Positions 14,498 to 23,116 are shown, counted from the first letter of the stretch. The stretch: DNA of 26,276 nucleotides from Cellvibrionaceae bacterium (GCA_030597965.1 JAUVQU010000005.1:1-26276); one strand, 5' to 3'. Notes: generated by a model not told the origin, from the letters alone. Translations and numbers: made by a program.

Positions 14498-16621
14498 ATG
14501 CAGACCATCGAGTCACTCAGTTATAGGCTTTCCTCTTATCTAGAATCGCACCAAATCAATAGCGTCAAACGCGCATATTTCTACGCCGAACAGGCGCACA
14601 TCTACCAAAAGCGTCGCAGTGGTGAACCTTACGTCACGCATCCACTGGAAGTCGCCAATATCCTCGCTACTATGCATATGGATCATCAAAGCTTGATGGC
14701 CGCCATGTTGCACGATGTGATTGAAGATACTCCCATCGATCAAAGTGCCATGACCGCTCAATTCGGTGAGAAGGTCACTGAATTAGTTGATGGTGTTAGC
14801 AAGCTCACGCAGTTTGAATTTGATAGCCCCGCTGAAAAACAAGCCGAAAACTTTCAAAAAATGGCCCTGGCCATGGCGCGAGATATTCGTGTCATCCTCA
14901 TTAAACTGGCTGACCGCCTGCACAATATGCGCACCTTGGGCGCCATGCCACCAGAAAAACGCCACCGTATCGCCAAAGAAACGCTTGAGATTTATGCCCC
15001 CATCGCGCAGCGATTGGGCATGAACGATGTGCGCCTGGAATTAGAAAACCGTGGCTTTGATGCCATGTACCCGATGCGCTGTAACATGCTGCAAGCGGCA
15101 CTTAAAAACGCCCGGGGCAACCGCAAGGAGTTGGTGTCAAAAATTCAAAGCGCCATTGAATTACGCCTGGAGCGTGAAGACATTACAGCCCTAGTTTCAG
15201 GACGAGAGAAACACCTATACGGCATTTATAAAAAAATGCGTGCAAAGAAAAAGTCCTTTAGCGAGATTATGGACGTCTATGCCTTTCGTATCATCGTCGA
15301 CAGTGTTGATACCTGTTACCGAGTAGTCGGCGTCATGCACAATTTATATAAGCCGGTCATTAATGAGTTTAATGACTATATCGCCATCCCCAAAGCCAAC
15401 GGCTATCAGTCGCTGCACACCGTATTAATCGGCATGCACGGCGTGCCCATTGAAGTGCAGATCCGCACCAAAGAAATGGACGAGATGGCCAGCTCCGGTA
15501 TTGCCGCGCACTGGTTTTACAAAGCCAATGACAACGATAGTAATGTGCCCGGAGGCAGCCATGCCCGGGCGCGTCAATGGGTGCAAGGCCTGCTGGAAAT
15601 GCAACAACGCGCAGGTGATTCTCTCGAGTTTATCGAGAACGTTAAAATTGATTTATTCCCCGATGAAATTTATGTATTCACACCAAAGGGTAAAATTGTC
15701 GAGTTACCCGCTGGTGCTACTCCCGTTGATTTTGCCTATGCGGTACACACCGATGTAGGTAACCGCTGCGTCGCCTGTCGAGTTAATGATCGTCTGGCTC
15801 CGCTGTCTCAATCTTTAAAGAGCGGACAGAAAATTAAAGTAATTACATCCCCCACAGCACAGCCTAACCCTAGCTGGCTCAATTTTGTTACCTCCGGCCG
15901 AGCTCGTTCAGGTATTCGTCACTTCCTAAAAAACCAACGTCATCACGAGTCTGTGGAACTGGGGCAGAGAATTCTTGGGCGCGCGCTGCAACAGCACAAC
16001 ATCAATATTATTGAGCTCACCACAGAGCAAATTGATACGCTAGTAAAAGACACGAACACACCATCACTCGACATTTTACTTGAGGAGATCGGCCTGGGTA
16101 ATCGCATCGCTCAAGGTGTCGCTCGCCTCTTGCTAAGTGACAATGACGAGCGACTTGAAGCTGGCACCAATATTTATTCGCCGCTCATGATCGATTCAGC
16201 CGAAGGCTTAGCCATTAGCTTTGCCCGTTGCTGTAGACCGATCCCTGGCGATCCGATCATTGGGCACATTAGTACCGGTAAAGGTTTGGTGGTACATCGA
16301 GATGTCTGCCGCAACCTCAGCGATGTACGCAGCAATCCAGAGAAGATTCATTTGGTTAACTGGGCGCCCAATGTAACCGGTGAATTTTTGGTGGATCTGC
16401 GTATTGAAGTACATTCTGAGCGCGGCATTATCGCCACGCTAGCCACACGTATTACCGAATTTGGTGCCAACATTGAACACATCAACGTCGATGAACGAGA
16501 CGCGCATAACAGTGTTATTACACTGTGCGTGGGCGTTCCGAACCGTGTACACCTTGCCAATATTTTACGCCGCTTACGTGCACTACGCTCCGTAATTAAA
16601 GTCAGTCGCGGAAAAAACTAA
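14498..16621 (+). CDS. spoT: Bifunctional (p)ppGpp synthetase/hydrolase SpoT
   Basis: A 707-residue long RSH protein controlling the stringent-response alarmone. The HD hydrolase domain has YVTHP (H48), LHDVIEDT (H72, D73) and KLADRLHNMRTL, so the hydrolase looks intact. The synthetase region has DVYAFRIIVDSVDTCYRVVG, DYIAIPKANGYQSLHT and EVQIRT. A TGS domain begins with FTPKGKIVELPAGATPVDFAY (about 395-415), a helical region and CCRPIPGDPIIGH zinc-finger-like region follow, and a C-terminal ACT domain ends VIKVSRGKN. It resembles E. coli SpoT in order, length and C-terminus more than RelA. GAGGAAAG lies upstream of the ATG. Gap to rpoZ is 45 bases, and ridA follows after 32. Confidence 0.97.
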   Translation: MQTIESLSYRLSSYLESHQINSVKRAYFYAEQAHIYQKRRSGEPYVTHPLEVANILATMHMDHQSLMAAMLHDVIEDTPIDQSAMTAQFGEKVTELVDGVSKLTQFEFDSPAEKQAENFQKMALAMARDIRVILIKLADRLHNMRTLGAMPPEKRHRIAKETLEIYAPIAQRLGMNDVRLELENRGFDAMYPMRCNMLQAALKNARGNRKELVSKIQSAIELRLEREDITALVSGREKHLYGIYKKMRAKKKSFSEIMDVYAFRIIVDSVDTCYRVVGVMHNLYKPVINEFNDYIAIPKANGYQSLHTVLIGMHGVPIEVQIRTKEMDEMASSGIAAHWFYKANDNDSNVPGGSHARARQWVQGLLEMQQRAGDSLEFIENVKIDLFPDEIYVFTPKGKIVELPAGATPVDFAYAVHTDVGNRCVACRVNDRLAPLSQSLKSGQKIKVITSPTAQPNPSWLNFVTSGRARSGIRHFLKNQRHHESVELGQRILGRALQQHNINIIELTTEQIDTLVKDTNTPSLDILLEEIGLGNRIAQGVARLLLSDNDERLEAGTNIYSPLMIDSAEGLAISFARCCRPIPGDPIIGHISTGKGLVVHRDVCRNLSDVRSNPEKIHLVNWAPNVTGEFLVDLRIEVHSERGIIATLATRITEFGANIEHINVDERDAHNSVITLCVGVPNRVHLANILRRLRALRSVIKVSRGKN

Positions 16622-16653
16622 TTTTTTATCTCACATTATAAAAAGAGTTTCAC

Positions 16654-17037
16654 ATGACCAACAAAGCAATTATTCATACAGATAATGCTCCTGCAGCCAT
16701 CGGCACTTATTCACAGGCAGTAAGCGTGGACAACACTGTTTACCTGTCTGGACAAATTCCGCTAGACCCAAGCACGATGGAATTAGTTGAGGGGGATTTT
16801 GCCGCTCAAGCTCATCAGGTATTTAAAAACCTGAGTGCGGTATGTGAAGCCAGTGGCGGCACACTGCAAAATATCGTTAAACTTAATTTATTCTTAACTG
16901 ATTTGAGCAACTTCCCGATTGTAAACGAAGTAATGGCTGAATATTTTGATGAGCCTTACCCAGCTCGCGCTGCTGTCGGTGTTGCGCAACTGCCTAAGGG
17001 TGCCGTGGTGGAAGGTGATGGCGTCATGGTTATTTAA
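16654..17037 (+). CDS. ridA: RidA family reactive imine/enamine deaminase
   Basis: A 127-residue small trimeric protein that hydrolyses 2-aminoacrylate and similar imines made by PLP enzymes. GTYSQAV at 17-23, the YLSGQIPLDP stretch, and PARAAVGVAQLPKGAVVE with R105 and E120 are the active RidA signature, with the catalytic arginine present. An A-rich AAAAGAG precedes ATG 16654. It sits 32 bases after spoT, the same neighbour I remember in Pseudomonas, and is closed by a strong terminator hairpin. Confident family call. Confidence 0.94.
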   Translation: MTNKAIIHTDNAPAAIGTYSQAVSVDNTVYLSGQIPLDPSTMELVEGDFAAQAHQVFKNLSAVCEASGGTLQNIVKLNLFLTDLSNFPIVNEVMAEYFDEPYPARAAVGVAQLPKGAVVEGDGVMVI

Positions 17038-17046
17038 AAAGTCTGA

Positions 17047-17087
17047 CCTATAAAAAAGTTCGCTATTCTGGCTGACTTTTTTATAGG
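17047..17087. terminator. Bidirectional terminator between ridA and the DUF2889-like gene
   Basis: CCTATAAAAAAGT (17047-17059) and ACTTTTTTATAGG (17075-17087) form a perfect 13-bp stem around a 15-base loop. The right arm contains the stop codon of the minus-strand gene (17081-17083), so the hairpin serves both convergent genes. The stem is AT-rich, with T runs in both directions inside it. Confidence 0.7.
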
Positions 17088-17854
17088 AATTTTAAGAGGT
17101 TTTCTTCCTCATTCGTAAAGTCTCGTATCGTCCCTTCCATTAGCACGGCATTATCCACCCGAACCGGATCATAGGTATAACACGTACCTGTGTTACTGCT
17201 GTCCACTCCAGCAAGGCGGCCCGGGCTGTAATCGTAATCAATATTCCGCGCAGGAGAAATTAAAAAACCTTTCTGTAACACCAGCGCCGCTTCTAGCTGC
17301 TCAGCATTAAAGTGCCCTTTTGCCCAAGCGTAAAAACCCTTGAACAGTGGCTTGCCCCTGAGATCTTCCGGGAAATAGATCCCGTCGCCAAAGTGCTCCC
17401 CGCGCTTTATCTGCCAACGGTGAACTAAGTGCTGGTTGGCATATACCTCTACCCACGGATAATCACCAAACTCATTGGGCACAACCACATCGTATTGCCA
17501 CTGCTGCTCGTTGCGCTGGGTATGTTCAATCGCCAATAGCATCATGTCATAGAGGTGCGTGCAATTGTCACGAGGCGCGCTCTGTGAACGCACAGCATCT
17601 GCATTTAACGCCGCTCCAATTAACTGAGTTAACTGTATAGCCGCCTGGGGACAGGTCGTATAGGGAATGCGTAAAGGCTGCCCTTCAATCGCACAAATTG
17701 ATCGGCCGTCGTGATCTAGCTGTAATCGGAAGCCATGCTGAACATCTTCCAGCTCAACAATAACCCGCTGCAGGTTTTCTGACAGGGTCTTTTTTTGTAA
17801 GAGGATTCGACGACGACAAATGCCATCCGTATTGTGGAATTCCGTAATATTCAT
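17081..17854 (-). CDS. DUF2889-like hypothetical protein
   Basis: A 257-residue soluble protein without signal peptide or membrane helix. The pattern RRRILLQ near the start, a VELEDVQHGF...LDHDG segment (33-50), PYTTCPQAA (64-72) and CTHLYDMMLLAI (98-109) fits what I remember of the DUF2889 family, whose function is not established. The C-terminal half (about 120-257) is rich in aromatic residues, with DYDYSPGRLAGVDSSNTGTC, and is less familiar. It lies 108 bases downstream of phoR on the same strand and could be cotranscribed, though a weak hairpin lies in the gap. No clear Shine-Dalgarno precedes the ATG. The family call is moderate; no function is claimed. Confidence 0.7.
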   Translation of the reverse strand: MNITEFHNTDGICRRRILLQKKTLSENLQRVIVELEDVQHGFRLQLDHDGRSICAIEGQPLRIPYTTCPQAAIQLTQLIGAALNADAVRSQSAPRDNCTHLYDMMLLAIEHTQRNEQQWQYDVVVPNEFGDYPWVEVYANQHLVHRWQIKRGEHFGDGIYFPEDLRGKPLFKGFYAWAKGHFNAEQLEAALVLQKGFLISPARNIDYDYSPGRLAGVDSSNTGTCYTYDPVRVDNAVLMEGTIRDFTNEEENLLKFL

Positions 17855-17962
17855 GAGGCAAGGATAGAGAAGTAACCCCTGTATATCCAGCTTAAAAAGA
17901 TCAAGTGATCACGCAAAAAGCGTCAATTTTATTTGAGTTGGTCTAGAGGTGCACAAGAGGAG

Positions 17963-19267
17963 TTATCGAACTACGCGCTCAGACGGAAAGTGACAATTGA
18001 AACAACTGCCCCGCCCCAGTGTACTGGAGATACCTAAGCGCGCATCGTGTCGCAACAAGATATGTTTCACAATCGACAGACCCAGACCCGCCCCCCCCGT
18101 ACTGGATGTACGGCTATCATCCACCCGATAAAAACGCTCTGTTAGCCGGGGAATATGAATAGGATCAATACCCGGGCCTTCGTCATTTACCGCCACGTTA
18201 AGGCCGTTTTCATTACTGCTTACTTTGATCTGAATCGCGCTTCCCACAGGGGAGTATTTCACTGCATTAAACACCAAATTAGAAAAGGCACTCTGCAGTT
18301 CTTTCTGACTCCCACGTAACTTCAACCCCTCGTCACAGATCAACTCAAAGACATGAGCCTTATCATCTGACAGGGTGCCGTTCCCTGAAAGGGCTGTGGC
18401 ATCGGCCACCACACTGTTCAGCAAAGGCAACAACTCAATCTTTTGATCTGCGCTGACATCATCGTCTGTTTCTAACTTCGACAATACAATTAAGTCGTTG
18501 ATCAGCGACGTCATGCGCTTACCCTGATGATCCATTTGCTCAAATGCGCGCTGCATAGTATCCGGTAAATCCGGGCTCATCGCCAAGGTTTCTAAATAAC
18601 CTCGAATCACAGTTAATGGCGTACGCAACTCATGGGAAACATTCGCCACAAAGTCTTTACGCATTTGTTCCAGCTTATAAATACGCGTGATGTCGCGCAC
18701 GACCAGCAACTTTTCTCCACGGCCAAAGGCCGTCAACTGATACTGTAATCTTATATCTTGTGAATGCGGGGAGGGGAGATCAATAGACTCTTGATACTCA
18801 CCACTGTCGTAATAACGACCAAAAGAAGGGTGTCGAATATAATTTTGTAATGGGTGATCCTGATCGTCCTCATGCAGGCCCAGCAATCGGCGAGCGGCAA
18901 TATTAAACCACGCGATATTACCCTTTTTATCTAGCAGGATAACGCCATCGGGCAGTGCTTTGGTGGTTTCCTGGCTGCGGTTGAGCACCGCCTGTAATTG
19001 GCTTTTCTCACGTTTTTGACGATTCTGAAGCCGCAACATACTGTCGAAAATGTCGCCCCAAATTCCATTCGCATCTGGAGGATCGAGTGTGTCTGAGTCA
19101 CGCAACCAGATATCCAGGCGATATATTTGGCGCAAAGTCCACGCCATATAGCCCGCTCCGCCGATGACGAGCGTCCAAGTGAGGTAACCATTGAGCCAGC
19201 CCACCAAAACACAAAATGCGGTATAGAGAAGAACTCGCTCTAATTCAGCTTGAAAACCTCGATTCAC
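17963..19267 (-). CDS. phoR: Phosphate regulon sensor histidine kinase PhoR
   Basis: A 434-residue inner-membrane kinase. Two N-terminal membrane helices with almost no periplasmic loop (about 10-45) are typical of PhoR, which senses phosphate through the Pst/PhoU complex rather than directly. A PAS domain (about 100-195, ALPDGVILLDKKGNIAWFN) precedes the DHp domain with FVANVSHELRTPL, H212 being the phospho-acceptor. The ATPase domain has NLVFNAVKYS (N box), DEGPGI (G1) and GGAGLGLSIV (G2). The start is GTG at 19267 with AGGA upstream. It lies 68 bases after phoB, its cognate regulator. Pst transporter genes are not in the window. Confidence 0.94.
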   Translation of the reverse strand: MNRGFQAELERVLLYTAFCVLVGWLNGYLTWTLVIGGAGYMAWTLRQIYRLDIWLRDSDTLDPPDANGIWGDIFDSMLRLQNRQKREKSQLQAVLNRSQETTKALPDGVILLDKKGNIAWFNIAARRLLGLHEDDQDHPLQNYIRHPSFGRYYDSGEYQESIDLPSPHSQDIRLQYQLTAFGRGEKLLVVRDITRIYKLEQMRKDFVANVSHELRTPLTVIRGYLETLAMSPDLPDTMQRAFEQMDHQGKRMTSLINDLIVLSKLETDDDVSADQKIELLPLLNSVVADATALSGNGTLSDDKAHVFELICDEGLKLRGSQKELQSAFSNLVFNAVKYSPVGSAIQIKVSSNENGLNVAVNDEGPGIDPIHIPRLTERFYRVDDSRTSSTGGAGLGLSIVKHILLRHDARLGISSTLGRGSCFNCHFPSERVVR

Positions 19268-19335
19268 TACGTCATTCCTAAACAGTTATGGCTGGACTAA
19301 TGATGAGCCGCAAGCATACTCGAAGCCCTTAGCGT

Positions 19336-20037
19336 CTATGATGCCGAGTCATCAACTTTTGTAGAGAAACGATAACCTGCGCCGCGCACCGTTTGTACGA
19401 AACGGTCGTGATCGCCCAGCGCTTTGCGCAACCGACGAATATGAACATCCACCGTACGCTCCTCCACATAGACGTTGCCTCCCCAAACCTGATCCAACAG
19501 CTGGCTGCGACTATACACGCGCTCTTGATGCGTTAAAAAGAATTCTAACAGGCGATATTCGGTAGGGCCCATATCCGCCGTCACACCATTAATTGTGACG
19601 CGGTGACTGGCCGAGTCCAATGTTAACCCTTCCACCGTAATGGCCGCCTGAGCATCCAAGACCTCAGTACGGCGTAACACCGCCTTGAGGCGAGCGATCA
19701 ATTCACGGGGGGAGAATGGCTTGGTGATATAGTCATCGGCTCCCACTTCCAAGCCTTGTATTTTATTGTCTTCTTCACCCTTTGCAGTGAGCATAATAAT
19801 GGGAATTTCTGCTGTCAGCTCTTCTCGCTTTAAGCGACGAGCCAGCTCAATGCCGCTCGTTCCCGGCATCATCCAGTCAAGCAGAATAAGATTTGGCTTA
19901 TTATCAACAATCAAGCCGTAAGCCTGTTGGGCATTTTCAGCTTCCAGGCAGTGATACCCTGCCATTTCAAGCGCTAAACGCAACATATCGCGTATCGCAG
20001 GCTCATCATCAACAATTAAAATGGTTTTTTCTGACAT
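19336..20037 (-). CDS. phoB: Phosphate regulon response regulator PhoB
   Basis: A 233-residue OmpR-family transcription factor. The receiver domain has the acidic pair D10/D11, phospho-acceptor D54 in LLDWMMPG, T84 and K106 in ITKPFSPREL. The winged-helix C-terminal domain has MGPTEYRLLEFFLTH, VWGGNVYVEERTVDVHIRRLRKAL and QTVRGAGYRF, which match PhoB specifically. It activates phosphate-starvation genes at Pho boxes, usually including its own promoter. A candidate Pho box with a -10 lies about 50 bases upstream, overlapping the end of ubiA. Order ubiC-ubiA-phoB-phoR is the Pseudomonas arrangement as I recall it. Confidence 0.96.
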   Translation of the reverse strand: MSEKTILIVDDEPAIRDMLRLALEMAGYHCLEAENAQQAYGLIVDNKPNLILLDWMMPGTSGIELARRLKREELTAEIPIIMLTAKGEEDNKIQGLEVGADDYITKPFSPRELIARLKAVLRRTEVLDAQAAITVEGLTLDSASHRVTINGVTADMGPTEYRLLEFFLTHQERVYSRSQLLDQVWGGNVYVEERTVDVHIRRLRKALGDHDRFVQTVRGAGYRFSTKVDDSAS

Positions 20038-20074
20038 GGCTACTCAGCCTGTTTCGCTATTAAACATTTACACC

Positions 20075-20107
20075 ATTAAACCGCGTTCTTGTTACGCTTT
20101 TATGACA
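20075..20107 (-). promoter_or_regulatory. Candidate Pho box and -10 of phoB, overlapping the ubiA 3' end
   Basis: Minus strand: TTGTCATAAAAGCGTAAC (plus 20090-20107) has one good Pho half-site (TTGTCAT against CTGTCAT), the four-base spacer AAAA, and a poor second half. Ten bases further comes TTTAAT (plus 20075-20080), the spacing expected between a Pho box and the -10 of a PhoB-activated promoter. It ends about 50 bases before the phoB ATG and covers the ubiA stop. Confidence 0.4.
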
Positions 20108-20981
20108 AAGCGTAATGAAAATAAATACCGATAAATACCGCACACCCAACCCAATTATTGTTGAGAAATGCCTTAAAGCAAGCATCACGCAGACGCTCCT
20201 TAATGAGCCATTGCTGATAAATAAACAAGCCAACTGTAGCAGCAACACTTACATAGTAGGGCCAGCTTAGATCAAAATTACCGCCCATCATAAGCAAACC
20301 CACAACAACTAAAGCTTGCAGAAAGCCGGTTATCACACGATCCATCTCTCCGAATAAGATGGCCGTCGATTTAACACCAATTTTTATATCATCATTACGA
20401 TCGACCATGGCGTAGAAGGTGTCATACACCACCGTCCACATCACCACGACGGTATATACCAACCATGCATTGGCGGGTAACGCATTGGTTTGTGCCGCAA
20501 ACGCCATAGGCACTGCCCAGGCAAACGCCGCACCCAAAACCACCTGAGGCAGGTGAGTATAACGTTTCATAAAGGGGTAGCAAAAAGCCAGTGCAACACC
20601 GCCCAAAGACAATTTTATGGTGAATGCATTGGTAAACAAGACCACCACAAACGCGGCAAGACACAGGGCTGTGAATAACCATAAAGCTTCTTTGGGTTGC
20701 ACCAAACCGGAGACGATAGGCCGGCCTTTGGTTCGCTCAACATCGGCATCCACTTTGCGATCGGCAAAATCATTTATTACACAGCCCGCCGCACGCATGA
20801 GAACCACACCCAACACAAAAATAAAAATCAACTTCCCTGAGGGGAAACCTTCAGCCGCCAGCCAAAGCCCCCAAAGGGCCGGCCACAGCAACAAAAGAAT
20901 ACCAATGGGACGATCAAAACGAGCAAGCCGCCAATACGCGATCACGCGTTCTTGCGTGTGCGGCCAAGTGATTTTGGACAT
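20100..20981 (-). CDS. ubiA: 4-hydroxybenzoate octaprenyltransferase
   Basis: A 293-residue polytopic membrane prenyltransferase that attaches the polyprenyl chain to 4-hydroxybenzoate in ubiquinone synthesis. The two aspartate-rich metal/diphosphate sites are visible: NDFADRKVDADVERTKGRP (including NDxxD and the RTxxRP loop) and YDTFYAMVDRNDD. YWRLARFDRPIGILLLLWP near the start is the usual family N-terminus. The frame is open eight codons further to a TTG, but ATG 20981 (MSKITW) fits the family length and is preferred, although its Shine-Dalgarno is only AGGG at long spacing. Downstream of ubiC by 75 bases. Confidence 0.95.
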   Translation of the reverse strand: MSKITWPHTQERVIAYWRLARFDRPIGILLLLWPALWGLWLAAEGFPSGKLIFIFVLGVVLMRAAGCVINDFADRKVDADVERTKGRPIVSGLVQPKEALWLFTALCLAAFVVVLFTNAFTIKLSLGGVALAFCYPFMKRYTHLPQVVLGAAFAWAVPMAFAAQTNALPANAWLVYTVVVMWTVVYDTFYAMVDRNDDIKIGVKSTAILFGEMDRVITGFLQALVVVGLLMMGGNFDLSWPYYVSVAATVGLFIYQQWLIKERLRDACFKAFLNNNWVGCAVFIGIYFHYALS

Positions 20982-21056
20982 AGCAATAAAATCCCTGAAC
21001 ACCAAAATTAAAGTCTCCGTAGTGTAGCGGGTGAGGGGGTCTTATAGAACGGCGAA

Positions 21057-21620
21057 CTACAGACTATTGATGAACTTCTCTAGAAAAATCTCGCTGACCA
21101 GCAAGGGCTTTCCATCAATAAAAAATATCGAACGGCGGCCCCAGGCGGAAGCACCACTGCATAAATTCTGCGGGATTTTCCTGGAGCCCACAGGAAAACA
21201 AGACACCTGTATAGCGCCGCGACGCATGCCTGGCTGCGAAAATAAAAACGCTCCCAACGGACGGCTATCAAGCTTCCCTAACCGACGCAGTGGGCCCTGT
21301 AATGATTGATAAGGCAAAATACTGCGCGCATAAACCCACGGTTCATCTTTCCCGTGCAGAATGACTTCTCGCACCAATACGCGGGCACGGGGAGCAATGT
21401 CTAATAGCCGCGTTTCCGACAAACTGGCGTGGTGCCAATACTGGCGTAAAAGTTGCACGCGAAATTGCCCTTCACTCTTCACCATCAGCCTGGCGGTAAG
21501 CGACCCGTCATCCAGCAGCCACTCCCGCAACGGCCCGCGCAATTGACCACACAGCGTCGATGCCGGCTTCCAGCGTTGCTTAACCGCTAAGGCAGGAGGA
21601 TTAATAACAGATCTGGACAT
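21057..21620 (-). CDS. ubiC: Chorismate lyase (chorismate--pyruvate lyase)
   Basis: A 187-residue enzyme converting chorismate to 4-hydroxybenzoate and pyruvate, the substrate of UbiA encoded next. RVLVREVILHG (R84) and LLVSEIFL (E177) are the conserved ligand-binding arginine and glutamate segments, and WVYARSILP and RPLGAFLF are typical. Length is slightly above E. coli UbiC (about 165), mostly from N-terminal extra residues. The ATG at 21620 has no clear Shine-Dalgarno. An extended -10 promoter candidate lies about 60 bases upstream. Confidence 0.92.
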   Translation of the reverse strand: MSRSVINPPALAVKQRWKPASTLCGQLRGPLREWLLDDGSLTARLMVKSEGQFRVQLLRQYWHHASLSETRLLDIAPRARVLVREVILHGKDEPWVYARSILPYQSLQGPLRRLGKLDSRPLGAFLFSQPGMRRGAIQVSCFPVGSRKIPQNLCSGASAWGRRSIFFIDGKPLLVSEIFLEKFINSL

Positions 21621-21683
21621 AAATTTATTTTCGATTAAAACATTCTCGCGAATGGAACGCGGCCATTCACCCTGCGGTCATAG

Positions 21684-21692
21684 ATTATAACA
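21684..21692 (-). promoter_or_regulatory. Extended -10 promoter candidate for ubiCA
   Basis: On the minus strand TGTTATAAT is a perfect TATAAT preceded by TGn, the extended -10 form that needs little -35. A start near 21677 would give a leader of about 57 bases before ubiC. Confidence 0.45.
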
Positions 21693-21720
21693 AAAACAAA
21701 CGCGCAAGCCTGTAATCCAC

Positions 21721-21735
21721 GGCAATTAAATTGCC
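21721..21735. promoter_or_regulatory. Perfect palindrome upstream of the symporter gene
   Basis: GGCAATT-A-AATTGCC is a perfect inverted repeat with seven-base arms in the ubiC-symporter divergent region, about 70 bases before the symporter start. A TACACT at 21760-21765 could be the -10 of the symporter promoter, which would place the palindrome in a plausible operator or activator position. The binding protein is unknown. Confidence 0.35.
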
Positions 21736-21805
21736 TTATACACGCCCCCGCCTAACCGCTACACTAACGCCTTAATAAGCCAAAATAATAAGTGTGTATT
21801 GCTCT

Positions 21806-23077
21806 ATGTCACTGACCACTAAAATTCTTATCGCCATGGGTGCCGGTTTATTCGTCGGCGTATTCATTAATATTGCCAACACTCAAGGCTGGCTGGCCGC
21901 TACCCCAGACCACTGGATTAACCAGCTTATGGTCAATGGCCTGTTCGATGTCGTCGGTCGTATTTTTGTCGCTTCACTGAAGCTTTTAGTGGTCCCCCTT
22001 GTCTTTGTCTCACTCGTTTGCGGTGCCAGTAGCCTGGGGAACAATACCCGCATGGGGGCCATGGCCGGAAAAACCATTGCGTTATATTTACTGACCACAG
22101 CCATCGCTATTTCGCTGGCATTATTGCTCGGCGAACTGATCCGTCCGGGAGAGGGCATAGGTTTAAACAGTACCGATAGCTTTATTGCAAAAGAAGCCCC
22201 CTCGCTGGGCGACGTCATCGTCAATATGATCCCCAGCAACCCAATCCAGGCCATGGCCGATGGCAACATGCTGCAAATTATTGTCTTCTCATTATTGATG
22301 GGTGTGGCCATTTCCAAATCAGGCGAAGAGGGCAAGAAAATCGCCGAATGGTTTGGGCGCATGGACGCTGTGATCATGAAAATGGTCATGATTCTGATGG
22401 AGCTGGCACCTTATGGTGTTTTTTGTCTCCTGGCCAAACTCTTTGCGTCCCTTGGCGCCGGAGCCATCATTGATCTCGGCCTCTACTTCGGCACTGTGAT
22501 CGCGGCACTTCTGCTTCATTGCTTTGGCGTATACAGCTTATTACTTCAGCTCCTGACCAAGATAAACCCCGTTCAATTCTTCAAGCGTATTCGCCCCGTT
22601 ATGTTGTTTGCCTTTAGTACCGCATCGAGTAACGCCACCATCCCCGTAACACTGCGCACCGCCGAGGAAAAACTCGGCATTGATAATCGTATTGCTTCAT
22701 TCACCGTGCCTCTGGGGGCCACCATCAACATGGACGGCACTGCCATCATGCAAGGCGTGGCTACCGCCTTTATTGCTCAGGCCTACCAGATTGATCTGAG
22801 TATGAGCGCTTACCTGACTGTTGTCCTGACCGCCACTCTGGCCTCAATAGGTACCGCCGGCGTTCCTGGTGTAGGGCTGATCACCTTAGCCATGGTATTA
22901 CAGCAAGTTGGACTACCCGTAGAAGGTATCGCTTTAATCATCGGTGTGGATCGAATACTGGATATGATCCGCACCGCGGTTAATGTCAGCGGAGACTCTA
23001 TGGTAAGTTTGGTTGTTGCCAAGGGGGAAGATAGCTGGGATGAAAAGTGCTTTAACAATGGAAAAGGAGAGGCGTGA
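21806..23077 (+). CDS. Dicarboxylate/amino acid:cation symporter (DAACS family)
   Basis: A 423-residue inner-membrane transporter of the GltP/DctA/GltT fold, importing C4-dicarboxylates or glutamate/aspartate with Na+ or H+. Family marks: SLKLLVVPLVFVSLVCG in the N-terminal half, the re-entrant loop region FAFSTASSNATIPVTLRTAEE, TVPLGATINMDGTAIMQG with the NMDGT motif, a second hairpin SIGTAGVPGVGLI, and DRILDMIRTAVNVSGDS near the end. The serine loop (TASSNAT) is not the usual RSSSGT-like form, so the substrate cannot be guessed. The frame is open four codons further to a GTG at 21794; ATG 21806 is preferred because MSLTTKILIAMGAGLFVG is the normal start. No clear Shine-Dalgarno. Terminator overlaps the stop codon. 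Confidence 0.92.
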   Translation: MSLTTKILIAMGAGLFVGVFINIANTQGWLAATPDHWINQLMVNGLFDVVGRIFVASLKLLVVPLVFVSLVCGASSLGNNTRMGAMAGKTIALYLLTTAIAISLALLLGELIRPGEGIGLNSTDSFIAKEAPSLGDVIVNMIPSNPIQAMADGNMLQIIVFSLLMGVAISKSGEEGKKIAEWFGRMDAVIMKMVMILMELAPYGVFCLLAKLFASLGAGAIIDLGLYFGTVIAALLLHCFGVYSLLLQLLTKINPVQFFKRIRPVMLFAFSTASSNATIPVTLRTAEEKLGIDNRIASFTVPLGATINMDGTAIMQGVATAFIAQAYQIDLSMSAYLTVVLTATLASIGTAGVPGVGLITLAMVLQQVGLPVEGIALIIGVDRILDMIRTAVNVSGDSMVSLVVAKGEDSWDEKCFNNGKGEA

Positions 23078-23090
23078 GGCCTCCCCTTTT
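23062..23090. terminator. Rho-independent terminator after the symporter gene
   Basis: AAAAGGAGAGGC (23062-23073) pairs with GCCTCCCCTTTT (23079-23090) with one mismatch and a five-base loop that includes most of the stop codon. A run of T ends the plus strand and the A run gives T on the minus strand, so it may also serve the convergent TPM gene. Confidence 0.75.
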
Positions 23091-23116
23091 AAACCGTATT
23101 AATAGCGCTAGGCCGT

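Noticed and set aside
17886..17930. Inverted repeats GATCA-AG-TGATC and ACGC-AAAAA-GCGT as a phoR terminator
   Set aside because: Stems of four to five bases with tight loops; too weak to call, and readthrough into the DUF2889-like gene is possible.
21883..22389. 168-codon open frame antisense to the symporter gene
   Set aside because: Mirror of membrane-helix codons in the symporter; no initiation signal.
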